Translations under genes and position numbers: made by a program
In this document: positions 35,274 to 43,955 of the stretch, one piece after another
Numbering within the stretch: the stretch's first letter is position 1
How the letters are laid out: each line of letters begins with the position of its first letter
Notes under the pieces: generated by a model
Told to the model about the DNA's origin: nothing
The model's input: only the letters and a program-made list of their open reading frames with translations
Database searches by the model: none
Assembly: GCF_040932035.1 (NCBI RefSeq)
Contig: NZ_JBFRBB010000005.1
Span: 248,001 to 312,000 of the forward strand
From: Hoeflea_A sp040932035
GTDB lineage: Bacteria; Pseudomonadota; Alphaproteobacteria; Rhizobiales; Rhizobiaceae
Reading direction: 5' to 3'
Length of the DNA: 64,000 nucleotides

Positions 35274-38200
35274 TACCGTCCTCCGGTTTTGACCATCATC
35301 CATCGCGATGCGGTTCGCGCCGCATATTCCGGCCGGTACATGTCCTCAACCTGCGCTGCCGGATGGGTGTACACGCCCGGAACGACAGCTCGAACGACAT
35401 AGGCAACCGTGATCGGATCATTGCTGCCGCTCGATGTCTCGAAAGCGGCCACGAAGCGGTCGTCGCGGAACTCGGTGTGAGCCGGAGCCGTTTCGCCAAG
35501 CCATGAAAAGCCGGAGAGCGCGGCACTGTCAACAAGGCGCGGATTGTCGATTTCGAGACCGGCTGGAAGCAGATCCGTAACGACGATGCGCGACGGCAGC
35601 GCATTGGTCTGCTGAATGGAAAGCACGACGACGAAACGCTGGTTCTGAGAAACCGTATCGACCGAAACCTCCTTGCCATCCAGATCGTGATAGCTGCGGG
35701 CGATTGTAAACCCGTTTCCACCGGCCTCCGGTGGCTGTATCGGGGCCGCAACGGTCGTCACATAGGCGGTGATCGGCTCGGCGCCATTGTTTTCGACGCG
35801 GATCGGATGCCGCGCAAGATGGGCGCCCGATATGCTACGGCTGATGGCACCATCCACCGCTTCACCATCCACGCGCAATTTCAGCGCGCTGCCTGTTTCC
35901 TGAACCGCCCGCGCCGCCAGGAGCATCCATGCCTGCTCCTGCGTGGTCCTTGCCGGCGTGACCGTCTGGCGTTCTGAGACCAGTTTGATCATGTCGCCCA
36001 CCAGTGGCGAAACCGGCCGGCTCTCTCCGGCCAGCGCAAGCATGGCCGCATCGTCACGCAACACCGAACCGTAATCGGTCCTTCTCGGATCGATCTGAGC
36101 GCTGTTTGCGAGCCTGTAGGAGGAGCCGAACGCCCGTTGCGCCCGTTCCGCGTCACCGTAGAGCGCCAGCGCCGCAGCGATCTGCGCCCGCGCCAGCGGC
36201 GTGCGGAAGGCATCCAGCTGTGCATCGGAATAGTAGCGAAGATCGCCGGCCGAGGCCCGCTTGTTGCGTGCAAGCACGTAAAGCGCATAGGCGATGCCGT
36301 CACCATTGTCGGCAACATCGGTTGTGTAGGACAGAATATTCTGCAGGTTGTCGAGCGCGATACGCATCGACTGTTGCGGAACATCATAGTCCTTCTCCCG
36401 TGCGCGGGTCAGGAAGTCCGCCACATAGGCATCAAGCCACAGATCGCCGCCACCCGGCCCCCAAAGACCGAAACTGCCTTCTGCGGATTGGTAGGAAAGG
36501 ACACGCGCCACCGCCTTTTGCACGCGGTTGCGCAGGTCCGGATCCTCCAGAAGCGATGCCGGCGCGTCGAATTCGCTCAGATAAAGCAGCGGCAGCGCAC
36601 GGCTGGTCGTCTGCTCGGCGCAGCCATAGGGATAACGGTCGAGCGACATGAGAAGGCCCGGCACGTCAAAATCCGACCGCGACACATCGATACTGACGCT
36701 GGCGCCGTCTACATAGTGGGCGGCAATCAGTTCGCTGTCGATGATCGCCGACCCGCCATTGGCGGCAAGCGGCAGCTCCATGCGGGTTGTAACGGGCAAA
36801 GTCGCAGGACGGATTTGCAGCGATTGCGCATTTTCGACCGCGACCCCGCCGGGACCGGACAACCGCAACACGATATCGGCGATTCCTGGCCGGTCTGCCT
36901 TGACGTCGACAGACAGCACCGCGCTCTTGCCCTTCTCAAGCTCAAGCGTTTCGGGAATGCCGTTGCCTTCGAGCGAGATTTCATCTCCGGTCTGCAGCAA
37001 GACCTCATAGGTGCCAGCAGGACCGTCCGCATTGGCGATATCGAACCGCAACTGCGAAGTATCTTCCGGCGCCAGGAACTTCGGCAGGCTGGCCGTGACC
37101 ACCACCGGGTCGCGGACAATGACATCCTTTTCGCCATGGCCGACACCGCTCTTCGTCCAGGCGACGGCCATCAGCTTCAGGGTTCCGTTGAACTGGGGAA
37201 TGTCGAAGGACACGACGGCCTTGCCCTCGTCATCCAGAGTAACGATGCCGGAATAAAGCGACACCAGCTTTTCCCGCGGCGGGCTTCCCTTTATCTGCGC
37301 CTGCGGCCCATCGCCACCGGTGCGCAACCGGCCCGATATTCCCTGCGATCCATCGATCAGACGTCCGTAGAGATCGCGGATCTCAACCCCCATGCGCCGC
37401 TGTCCGAAATACCAGTTTTCAGGATCCGGCGCGGTGAAGGAAGTCAAGTTCAGGATGCCGACATCCACGGCAGCGAGCGTAATGCGTGCCTCCTCGCCGG
37501 CACCTGCGCCCGAAACCGTAACCGGTATGTTCAGCGTCGAATTGGGCTGGATTCTTTCAGGCACATCCAGCGCCACATCAAGCGCCCGGTCCTGCGGGCT
37601 GATCGACAGCCATTTGATGCCGACGGCACGCGACGGCATTCGGCTTTCCGCATCGCTGCCGGGACGGATCAGCGTTGCCGTGACATAGGCCCCGGCGCCC
37701 CAGTCGCCCTTTACCGGAATATCAATGACGGTTCCGCCCTCAGGCACCGGCGCCGTCAGGACCTCATAGAGGCGGTCGCTGGAAACGGTAATCAGGGCTT
37801 CGCCGGAAAAACGCGGCGAAATCTGCAGTTTGGCTGTATCGCCCGCCGCATATTGCTCGCGGTCGAGCGCAACCTCAAGACCGTCCGGCGTTTCGGTCGA
37901 GGCGGTGCTGACATACCAGCCGGCATTGAACTCCGTGCTGGTCGCCGGTCCGCCCGTTTCGGCCGTCTCTACCTTGAGTCGGTAACGGCCCCAATCGACG
38001 GCAACGCTGATTTCCGCCGGAGATTTGTCCGTCACGGCAATAACGCCGTTATTGACCTGCTTGGTATATTCGACCGGCTCGTAGCGCCAGGAATTGCCTT
38101 CGCGATACCACTGATAATCGCGCTCAATGCGAAGCAGTGTCCACTTTAATCCGTTTGCAGCCATGGCCCGGCCATCGGGGCCGGCGGCAATGATCTGGAA

Positions 38201-40732
38201 GCTTGCCGCCGCATTTTCCCCGACCAGCCCGTCTTCGAATTCGGGTTTGATGCCGATCATCATTCCCTCTGGTTTGACGGCCATGACGCCCGTGCGCTCG
38301 ACGGCGCGGCCGCCGCCCTCGCGAACGCGAACAGTCAGATCCGCCTGCAGCGGATGGGTCGTTGCGGGCAGTGCCTGAAGATCGATATCGATTGTGCCGC
38401 GCCCACTGTCATCAAGGTTTTGTACGGCACCCACGTCGAACTGCGATTCAACCGGCGTCTCATCCGCAAGCCCGAAAACAAATCCCGGGAAATCCGCACG
38501 ATCGCGCACAGACTTCAGTTTCAACTCGGCTTCCACGGCAAGACCGGCTGCCGGTGCGCCATAGAGGAAACGGCCATCGATCCCCGCCTTTTCCGCCACA
38601 CCCGCCACCAGCTGATTTCTTGGCAGTTCCAGTTCGAATTCAATGCGGTCGGGTCTGAAATCCTCGACCAGAAAGCGGGTTTCGCTCAAATGGGAACCCT
38701 TCGGATCGGCAAATGTCCTGACGGTCCACGATCCGTGCATGGCGTTGGCCGGCAGATCGAGATCAAGCTCGTAGCCGCCGGCGGTTCCGCCGGTGCGCAC
38801 CACACGCTGCTCTTCCTTGCCGTCCGGCCGCAGCACGACGAAGGTCAGCGGCAGATTGGCAACGGCCATGGCTTCATCATCGCGTATGATGGCAGCGAGA
38901 TGCGCCGTTTCACCTGCCCGGTAAATACCCCGGTCCATCCAGGCAAATAGATCGAGCGGTCCGGGCGACGCTCGTCCGGTCACGCCTCGGTCGGAAAGAT
39001 CGAAGCCGGCGCGTGACAGATCCAGGAAGACGAAATCGCCATCCCCGCTGTCTGCGGTGACAATTGCCGGTTCGCGCCCGTGTTTGCCGCGCACCAGACC
39101 GGCGGCAAAGTCGGCGCGCCCGTTTTCATCCGTGGTCGACTGCCCGAGCACCTCGTTGTTGCGCGCAAGCAAGGTCAGGCTGACCCTGGGTGCCGGTTTT
39201 GCCGAATCGAGCGATCGGGCAAAGACATGAAGCCCCCCGCTGCCGGAAAAAGTCGAAAGGCCGATATCGGAAACCACCAGCCACTGGGTCGCACGGCTGC
39301 GCCAACTGTCGAGCCGCTCACCCGCGACCCGTGCCGTCATCACGTAAACACCCGGTTTTCGTTCCGGCACCGCCTCGTCGATGGGAAAACTGGTCGTGGT
39401 TTCGCGGTTGAGTTCGTTCTGGGTCTGCAGCTCGCCCTGCCAGACGAGCTCACCCAGCTCGTCGCGAATACGGTCGGCATCATAGGCATCAAGCTGCCGC
39501 AAAAACTGCGACTGTGCCATCACGGCGGCCAGCGAGCGGCTGCCGATCCGGTAAAGCTCGATCGCAACAGCGTCAGCATTGACGCTGACCACCGGAACAC
39601 CCTTGCGCCCGGCGCCGGGCAGGACGAAACGGTCGCCATCGAAACGCACCGTCGGCGACCGGTCGCGGATATAGGCGTTGATGGTAACCGGCGCCTCTAG
39701 GACTTCGCCGACCTCTGCCGGCAGCCCGGCCCTCAGTGTCAGCCGGTAGTTTTTTCCGTGTGCCAGACCGTCGGCGCAGATTTCCCGGTCTCTCGCAACC
39801 ACATTGTCGGCGGCGCGCCCGTCGATCGTAACGTAAGACGCATAGTCAACGCCGGCCGCAGCCAGCGGATCCGAAAAGTGCACGCAAAGACGCGCTGACG
39901 CGCTGTCGGCATCGACCTGATGTTCGATGACACGAAAGCCCCTGCGCGCCCTGAGGTCCTGGAAGTCCGCCCTCACGCGCCGTGAATCGACCAGCGACAG
40001 GCTCTCCTTGTAGGCCTCAAGCGCTGGCCGGTACTGCTGGCGTTGCTCAAGCGCCTTTGCCAAAAGGTCGAGTGCTGTGGCGCGGGTTTGCGTATCGCGC
40101 GAAATCTCGTAGCCGTTGAGGGCTGCCGATGTCGCGGTGCGCTGCAGCTGGTAGTCGCTGCGGTTGGAGCGGATCAGGTAGTTGATGGTGGCGTTGGAAA
40201 GGTCCAGCCAAAGTCCGGCGTCCGTGGGATCGATTGCGAGTGCGCGGCTGAAATGATCGATCGCCCCCCCGTCGTCCCCTGCCGAAAGTGCGCTGCGCCC
40301 CGCGGCAACTGTCGCCAGCAAGCCGGTTTCAGCATCCGGCCGGTTGACAAGACTGGTTTTCAGCCGCGCCGCTTCTGAATACAGGCCGCCCGGGAGAAAC
40401 CCGAGTTTGGGTGGCGCACCGATGTCAGGCGCCGAGGTGGTGGAGACGACCTTTCCGGCGATGGCGCCGTCGAACGAATCCAGTCGGTTGAAATCCGATT
40501 TGAGAAAACACCACTGCGCATTGGTGTTGTAGGTGAAGGCCCGGCAATCGTCGTCGGCAAGACACATGGCCTTGCAGCGGTCGAGCGTGACCTCTTTTTC
40601 CGCCCGCAGGTCGAAACCATAAAAATCGGCATTATCATAGGTTTCGATCTGCCGCGTGTCGGCGGCAAAGCCGCTACCGGCGAGCACACCAATTGTCACA
40701 GCGACAGCCGCCGCCTTGAAATGCCTGAACAT
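35273..40732 (-). CDS. bacterial alpha-2-macroglobulin with N-terminal PAN/apple domain
   Basis: A 1819-residue periplasmic protease trap, usually paired with PBP1C. ATG 40732 is preceded by GGGAGG; a TTG one codon earlier is less likely. Order: signal peptide (about 1-24), a Cys-rich PAN/apple domain (about 28-95; RCKAMCLADDDCRAF, CFL), a TPR-like helical stretch (about 120-245), then macroglobulin beta domains. The thioester motif CAEQ is intact (Cys1371, in YGCAEQTT), within a helical complement-like domain, so covalent trapping of attacking proteases is plausible. A C-terminal receptor-like domain ends the protein. There is no lipobox, unlike many enterobacterial forms. Confidence 0.93.
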   Translation of the reverse strand: MFRHFKAAAVAVTIGVLAGSGFAADTRQIETYDNADFYGFDLRAEKEVTLDRCKAMCLADDDCRAFTYNTNAQWCFLKSDFNRLDSFDGAIAGKVVSTTSAPDIGAPPKLGFLPGGLYSEAARLKTSLVNRPDAETGLLATVAAGRSALSAGDDGGAIDHFSRALAIDPTDAGLWLDLSNATINYLIRSNRSDYQLQRTATSAALNGYEISRDTQTRATALDLLAKALEQRQQYRPALEAYKESLSLVDSRRVRADFQDLRARRGFRVIEHQVDADSASARLCVHFSDPLAAAGVDYASYVTIDGRAADNVVARDREICADGLAHGKNYRLTLRAGLPAEVGEVLEAPVTINAYIRDRSPTVRFDGDRFVLPGAGRKGVPVVSVNADAVAIELYRIGSRSLAAVMAQSQFLRQLDAYDADRIRDELGELVWQGELQTQNELNRETTTSFPIDEAVPERKPGVYVMTARVAGERLDSWRSRATQWLVVSDIGLSTFSGSGGLHVFARSLDSAKPAPRVSLTLLARNNEVLGQSTTDENGRADFAAGLVRGKHGREPAIVTADSGDGDFVFLDLSRAGFDLSDRGVTGRASPGPLDLFAWMDRGIYRAGETAHLAAIIRDDEAMAVANLPLTFVVLRPDGKEEQRVVRTGGTAGGYELDLDLPANAMHGSWTVRTFADPKGSHLSETRFLVEDFRPDRIEFELELPRNQLVAGVAEKAGIDGRFLYGAPAAGLAVEAELKLKSVRDRADFPGFVFGLADETPVESQFDVGAVQNLDDSGRGTIDIDLQALPATTHPLQADLTVRVREGGGRAVERTGVMAVKPEGMMIGIKPEFEDGLVGENAAASFQIIAAGPDGRAMAANGLKWTLLRIERDYQWYREGNSWRYEPVEYTKQVNNGVIAVTDKSPAEISVAVDWGRYRLKVETAETGGPATSTEFNAGWYVSTASTETPDGLEVALDREQYAAGDTAKLQISPRFSGEALITVSSDRLYEVLTAPVPEGGTVIDIPVKGDWGAGAYVTATLIRPGSDAESRMPSRAVGIKWLSISPQDRALDVALDVPERIQPNSTLNIPVTVSGAGAGEEARITLAAVDVGILNLTSFTAPDPENWYFGQRRMGVEIRDLYGRLIDGSQGISGRLRTGGDGPQAQIKGSPPREKLVSLYSGIVTLDDEGKAVVSFDIPQFNGTLKLMAVAWTKSGVGHGEKDVIVRDPVVVTASLPKFLAPEDTSQLRFDIANADGPAGTYEVLLQTGDEISLEGNGIPETLELEKGKSAVLSVDVKADRPGIADIVLRLSGPGGVAVENAQSLQIRPATLPVTTRMELPLAANGGSAIIDSELIAAHYVDGASVSIDVSRSDFDVPGLLMSLDRYPYGCAEQTTSRALPLLYLSEFDAPASLLEDPDLRNRVQKAVARVLSYQSAEGSFGLWGPGGGDLWLDAYVADFLTRAREKDYDVPQQSMRIALDNLQNILSYTTDVADNGDGIAYALYVLARNKRASAGDLRYYSDAQLDAFRTPLARAQIAAALALYGDAERAQRAFGSSYRLANSAQIDPRRTDYGSVLRDDAAMLALAGESRPVSPLVGDMIKLVSERQTVTPARTTQEQAWMLLAARAVQETGSALKLRVDGEAVDGAISRSISGAHLARHPIRVENNGAEPITAYVTTVAAPIQPPEAGGNGFTIARSYHDLDGKEVSVDTVSQNQRFVVVLSIQQTNALPSRIVVTDLLPAGLEIDNPRLVDSAALSGFSWLGETAPAHTEFRDDRFVAAFETSSGSNDPITVAYVVRAVVPGVYTHPAAQVEDMYRPEYAARTASRWMMVKTGGR

Positions 40733-40867
40733 CAATTCCTCCCATCAAGGACAGATTCCTCAAATAGAACGCAACAGGAAAGTGCGAAGATTTCAAGACG
40801 TTTAGTAAAAACAATCGCCTCACGGCACTTAGGTTGTTGACATCATAACCGCCTTGGAGTGGATTGC

Positions 40868-40941
40868 CGTTACCGGGGTGCCGCAAGGCTGAGACCATAC
40901 CCGTTGAACCTGATCTGGATAATGCCGGCGAAGGGAGTTGA
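40868..40941 (+). promoter_or_regulatory. TPP riboswitch (THI element) controlling thiD
   Basis: The conserved THI-box parts appear in order: GGGGTGCC, GGCTGAGA, ACCCGTTGAACCTGATCTGG and ATAATGCCGGCGAAGGGA. The 3' end of the aptamer holds AGGGAG, which is also the only good ribosome binding site for thiD (ATG at 40948, about 10 bases on). Binding of thiamine pyrophosphate would therefore hide the site and stop translation. No separate terminator hairpin is seen between aptamer and start, so control is probably at translation initiation. Confidence 0.95.
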
Positions 40942-40947
40942 TCGCAC

Positions 40948-41748
40948 ATGACGATACCCAACATTCTGACGATTGCAGGTTCCGACCCCTCGGGCGGCGC
41001 CGGAATCCAGGCGGATCTAAAGACCATCGCCGCCAATGGCGGTTACGGCATGTCGGTCGTTACCGCCCTGACGGCACAAAACACCGACGGTGTCAGAAGC
41101 ATACAGATCGTGGACTGCGCGTTCGTCCGTGATCAGATAACGGCTGTTTTGGATGACATCCGCATCGATGCGATCAAGATCGGCATGCTGGCAAATGCCG
41201 GCTTGATTAGCACGGTTGCCGATTGTCTCCGTCGGGCCGAAGGTGTTCCCGTTATCCTCGATCCAGTATGCATGGCAAAAGGCGGGGCGCGGCTGCTCGA
41301 ACCCGGCGCAATCAGCGCCCTGAAGAGTGAACTGGCTCCTCTGGCCACGATACTCACGCCGAATCTTCCGGAAGCCGCCGAGTTGCTTGCCATCGACGAG
41401 CCCGCGAGCCGCAAAGACATGACCCTGGCGGCCAATGCGCTCCTGTCGTTTGGTTCACGCAACATCCTTCTGAAGGGCGGGCATCTCGGCAGTCGCAAGA
41501 GTTGCGACCTGCTGGTCTCAAATGACACACAGGCGTGGCTCGAAGCCGAACGGATCGACACCGCAAACACCCACGGCACCGGCTGCACACTGTCTTCCGC
41601 GATTGCCACGCTCATGCCGCAGAGCACCTCGGTCCTCGAGGCCGTCGCCGCCGCCAAGGATTACATCCACGGCGCCATACTGCACAGCGGCATGCTCTCG
41701 GTCGGTCGCGGACACGGTCCGGTGCATCATGCCTGGCGGCGGGTCTGA
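40948..41748 (+). CDS. thiD: hydroxymethylpyrimidine/phosphomethylpyrimidine kinase
   Basis: Phosphorylates HMP and HMP-P to HMP-PP, the pyrimidine half of thiamine. It is a 266-residue ribokinase-like protein. Motifs: the start IPNILTIAGSDPSGGAGIQADLKT (substrate and phosphate loop), DPVCMAKGGARLL, the NLPEAAELL region, and the catalytic anion hole NTHGTGCTLSSAIA. It stands alone under the TPP riboswitch; no thiC, thiE or thiM gene is adjacent, so it may serve salvage or supply a pathway encoded elsewhere. Confidence 0.96.
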   Translation: MTIPNILTIAGSDPSGGAGIQADLKTIAANGGYGMSVVTALTAQNTDGVRSIQIVDCAFVRDQITAVLDDIRIDAIKIGMLANAGLISTVADCLRRAEGVPVILDPVCMAKGGARLLEPGAISALKSELAPLATILTPNLPEAAELLAIDEPASRKDMTLAANALLSFGSRNILLKGGHLGSRKSCDLLVSNDTQAWLEAERIDTANTHGTGCTLSSAIATLMPQSTSVLEAVAAAKDYIHGAILHSGMLSVGRGHGPVHHAWRRV

Positions 41749-42290
41749 ACCGGCCCGCCAACATCGTTACTTCCGATGTTCGGCAGTGCGGTTTCGAGCC
41801 TTCGAACGACCTTACAGAATTTCCGACTTTTCAACCTGGATCTTCGATTGCAAGATAATCGGTACAGTTTCAGAGATGGGCGATCTCCGCTGGCACCAAC
41901 CGGCACCCCGGGATCCGGTCCTGCTCCATTGAGCCGTAAGCCGCATGAAGCCACCGGTAATGCAGCGTGTCGCTTTCGACGATTCCTTCGAATTCGGAAA
42001 CGCCCAGGCCGTATGTCGATCTCCCGCGGCCATCGCACTGATCTCAACCGAGGACAGGCCGTTTGCAGTATAGTCCGCGGCGGTAGCCTCAAACGCATTA
42101 GCAAAATCGCTGAGGCGTCCAGCGGATGCATGCGTGCGGCCAGACGTAACCCAGGCTCGGCATTGGAGCAAAGTCCTCCCGGGCCTCCTACCATTCAATT
42201 CCTGCGTGAATTATACGGCGACATCAAGAGCGTACGCGGATTGAAGACAGGCCGCGCCAGGTCATGGAATATCAGAATTTCAAAGTGTGA
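41749..42290. other. 542-bp stretch without a convincing gene between thiD and tRNA-Ser
   Basis: Several overlapping frames are open but none has a ribosome site, a family motif or consistent codon bias. The longest candidates are a 128-codon minus-strand frame (42198-41812) and a 57-codon minus-strand stretch in another frame (about 42043-41875). Composition is slightly less GC-rich. It may be a decayed gene, a regulatory region or simple spacer. It borders a tRNA gene, a common integration target, but I see no repeat of the tRNA 3' end. Confidence 0.4.
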
Positions 42291-42380
42291 TGGCGGAGAG
42301 GAAGGGATTCGAACCCCCGATACGGTTGCCCGTATGCCGCATTTCGAGTGCGGTGCTTTCAACCACTCAGCCACCTCTCC
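42291..42380 (-). tRNA. tRNA-Ser (anticodon CGA)
   Basis: Reads UCG codons. The 90-nt gene folds as a class II tRNA: acceptor GGAGAGG pairs with CCTCTCC, then discriminator G and encoded CCA. The D arm has GCTGAGTGGTTGAAAGC. The anticodon stem CCGCA/TGCGG surrounds loop CTCGAAA (anticodon CGA). A long variable arm (CATACGGGCAACCGTATC) and a T arm with GGTTCGAATCC complete it. The long variable arm and the anticodon agree on serine. Confidence 0.97.
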
Positions 42381-42399
42381 GCTTCGTGGTATGCGCATG

Positions 42400-42428
42400 G
42401 ATATGCGGGCGCTGTAATAACGATTCAA
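42400..42428 (-). promoter_or_regulatory. candidate promoter of tRNA-Ser
   Basis: On the minus strand TTGAAT (42428-42423) and CATATC (42405-42400) are 17 bases apart, 20 bases upstream of the tRNA 5' end. Spacing is ideal; the -10 match is modest. Confidence 0.4.
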
Positions 42429-42581
42429 GACCGCTGACACAAGAGGCTTGTTGCACAATGGCGACCGGAAATTAATTCCTGAAAATCGGCTTTTGCCGGC
42501 AATGGGCCGAAGATGTATAAGGGGCGGTTGCAGGCATACGCGCAACGGTCTTCGAAAGCGGCAAAAATCACCCCTCCCGCC

Positions 42582-42610
42582 TTGACTTGGACGCGTCTTT
42601 CCCGTATCTC
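42582..42610 (+). promoter_or_regulatory. candidate housekeeping promoter of rplU-rpmA
   Basis: TTGACT (42582-42587) and TATCTC (42605-42610) are separated by 17 bases, 210 bp upstream of rplU. The -35 element matches the consensus at five of six positions. Confidence 0.55.
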
Positions 42611-42820
42611 CCGGCTATCCATGGCGTGAGGCGACTTGCGCCATCTGTTTTGTCGGGCTCAGGCAATGTCAAAACGGCTTCGGGAAAATCCGCCATATGG
42701 CGCTTTCGGGTCTGATTTGGACTGTTGGCAAGATCTGGCGATCATTCGCAATCGACTGAATAAAAAGACGGCTGTGCGGTTCTCCGCGACAAGCCGGACC
42801 GAGCATGGAAAGGCTAAAAA

Positions 42821-43543
42821 ATGTTCGCAGTCATCAAAACAGGCGGAAAGCAGTATACTGTTGCCGCTGACGACCTTCTGAAGGTCGAAAAGCTCGCCGG
42901 CAATGCCGGTGACACAGTTGAATTCACGGAAGTTCTGATGGTCGGTGAAGGCGCCGATGCAACCATCGGCAAGCCCTTCGTAGACGGCGCGCTGGTTACA
43001 GCCGAAGTTGTCGAGCAGGGCCGTGCGCGCAAGGTTATCGCGTTCAAGAAGCGCCGCCGGCAGAACTCCAAGCGGACCCGCGGTCATCGTCAGCACGAGA
43101 CCACAATCCGTATCGCCGAAATTCTGACGGGTGGTGCCAAGCCGAAGAAGGCTGCCGCGCCGAAGAAGGCCGCAGAAAAGAAAGCTGCGGAAAAGAAGGC
43201 TGATGCAGCGCCGAAGGCAAAGGCTGCGGAAAAGCCAAAGGCGGCAGCTCCCAAGGCTGCAACCAAGGAGAAGGCTCCGGCAAAGGCGAAAGCCGCCGAT
43301 GATGCGCCGGCAGCAATCTTCTCGGCACCCAAGGGTGATGCCGACGACCTGAAGAAGATTTCCGGTGTCGGCCCGGTCCTTGAAAAGAAACTGCATGCAT
43401 TCGGCGTTACGCAGTATGCTCAGATCGCAGCCTTTTCGAAGGATGATATCGCCAAGCTCGACGAAGCCCTGAATTTCAAGGGCCGCATTGAGCGCGACGA
43501 CTGGATCGGCCAGGCCAAGGCGCTGGCTGAGGCAGCGAAATAA
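42821..43543 (+). CDS. rplU: 50S ribosomal protein L21 with C-terminal helix-hairpin-helix extension
   Basis: The first 103 residues are a normal L21 (MFAVIKTGGKQYTVAADD, then the basic RNA-binding VIAFKKRRRQNSKRTRGHRQ). After that come about 65 residues of Ala/Lys/Pro-rich linker and a compact C-terminal domain (about 172-240) beginning DDLKKISGVGPVLEKKLHAFGV, a helix-hairpin-helix-like nucleic-acid-binding fold also seen at the end of some NuoE and other rhizobial proteins. Total length 240 against about 103 in E. coli. It heads the rplU-rpmA operon. The extension is characteristic of Hyphomicrobiales; its function is unknown to me. Confidence 0.95.
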   Translation: MFAVIKTGGKQYTVAADDLLKVEKLAGNAGDTVEFTEVLMVGEGADATIGKPFVDGALVTAEVVEQGRARKVIAFKKRRRQNSKRTRGHRQHETTIRIAEILTGGAKPKKAAAPKKAAEKKAAEKKADAAPKAKAAEKPKAAAPKAATKEKAPAKAKAADDAPAAIFSAPKGDADDLKKISGVGPVLEKKLHAFGVTQYAQIAAFSKDDIAKLDEALNFKGRIERDDWIGQAKALAEAAK

Positions 43544-43572
43544 CCGGGTTCGAGGATTAAAGGAGTAGACCA

Positions 43573-43842
43573 ATGGCACACAAAAAAGCTGGCGGTTCAT
43601 CGCGCAACGGACGCGATTCAGAGTCCAAACGCCTCGGCGTGAAGAAGTTTGGCGGCGAAGCCGTCATTCCGGGCAACATCATCGTGCGTCAGCGCGGCAC
43701 AAAGTGGCATCCGGGTCAGGGCGTCGGTCTTGGCAAGGATCACACGATTTTTGCGGTCGTGGAAGGCAATGTGAGCTTCCGCACGAAAGCCAACGGCCGC
43801 TGCTATGTGTCCGTAATGCCGCGTGCGCAAGCAGCAGAATAG
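43573..43842 (+). CDS. rpmA: 50S ribosomal protein L27
   Basis: Large-subunit protein whose N-terminus reaches the peptidyl transferase centre. It has 89 residues beginning MAHKKAGGSSRNGRDSESKR, the mature-type Proteobacterial start without a cleaved extension. It starts 29 bp after rplU, with GGAG upstream, and is closed by a strong terminator. Confidence 0.97.
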   Translation: MAHKKAGGSSRNGRDSESKRLGVKKFGGEAVIPGNIIVRQRGTKWHPGQGVGLGKDHTIFAVVEGNVSFRTKANGRCYVSVMPRAQAAE

Positions 43843-43900
43843 CCGGTTGAAACAGCCGGCGTCTCATCGACCCGGCTGACATTTTTCAGGCCAAAAGTTC

Positions 43901-43932
43901 AAGGGGAGATGGGACAACCATCTCCCCTTTTC
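43901..43932 (+). terminator. intrinsic terminator of rplU-rpmA
   Basis: A perfect 12-bp stem AAGGGGAGATGG (43901-43912) with CCATCTCCCCTT (43918-43929), 5-base loop, then TT and C. It ends 24 bp before the acetyltransferase gene. Confidence 0.92.
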
Positions 43933-43955
43933 ATTTGCAACCGGAGGACTGAAAA

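Larger units (their letters stand above)
42381..42820. other. 440-bp leader and promoter region of rplU-rpmA
   Basis: No coding frame is convincing. Near its left end lies the tRNA promoter (minus strand), and at 42582-42610 a strong plus-strand promoter. From there a leader of about 200 nt precedes rplU. Long leaders before rplU can carry autogenous control by L21, but I see no structure I can name. Confidence 0.4.

Noticed and set aside
36137..38149. 670-codon open frame on the plus strand opposite the macroglobulin gene
   Set aside because: Mirror frame produced by GC-rich third positions; no ribosome site or family motif, while the opposite strand encodes a complete known protein.
41776..42417. 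213-codon plus-strand frame running through the tRNA-Ser gene
   Set aside because: It crosses a tRNA and lacks coding bias or motifs.
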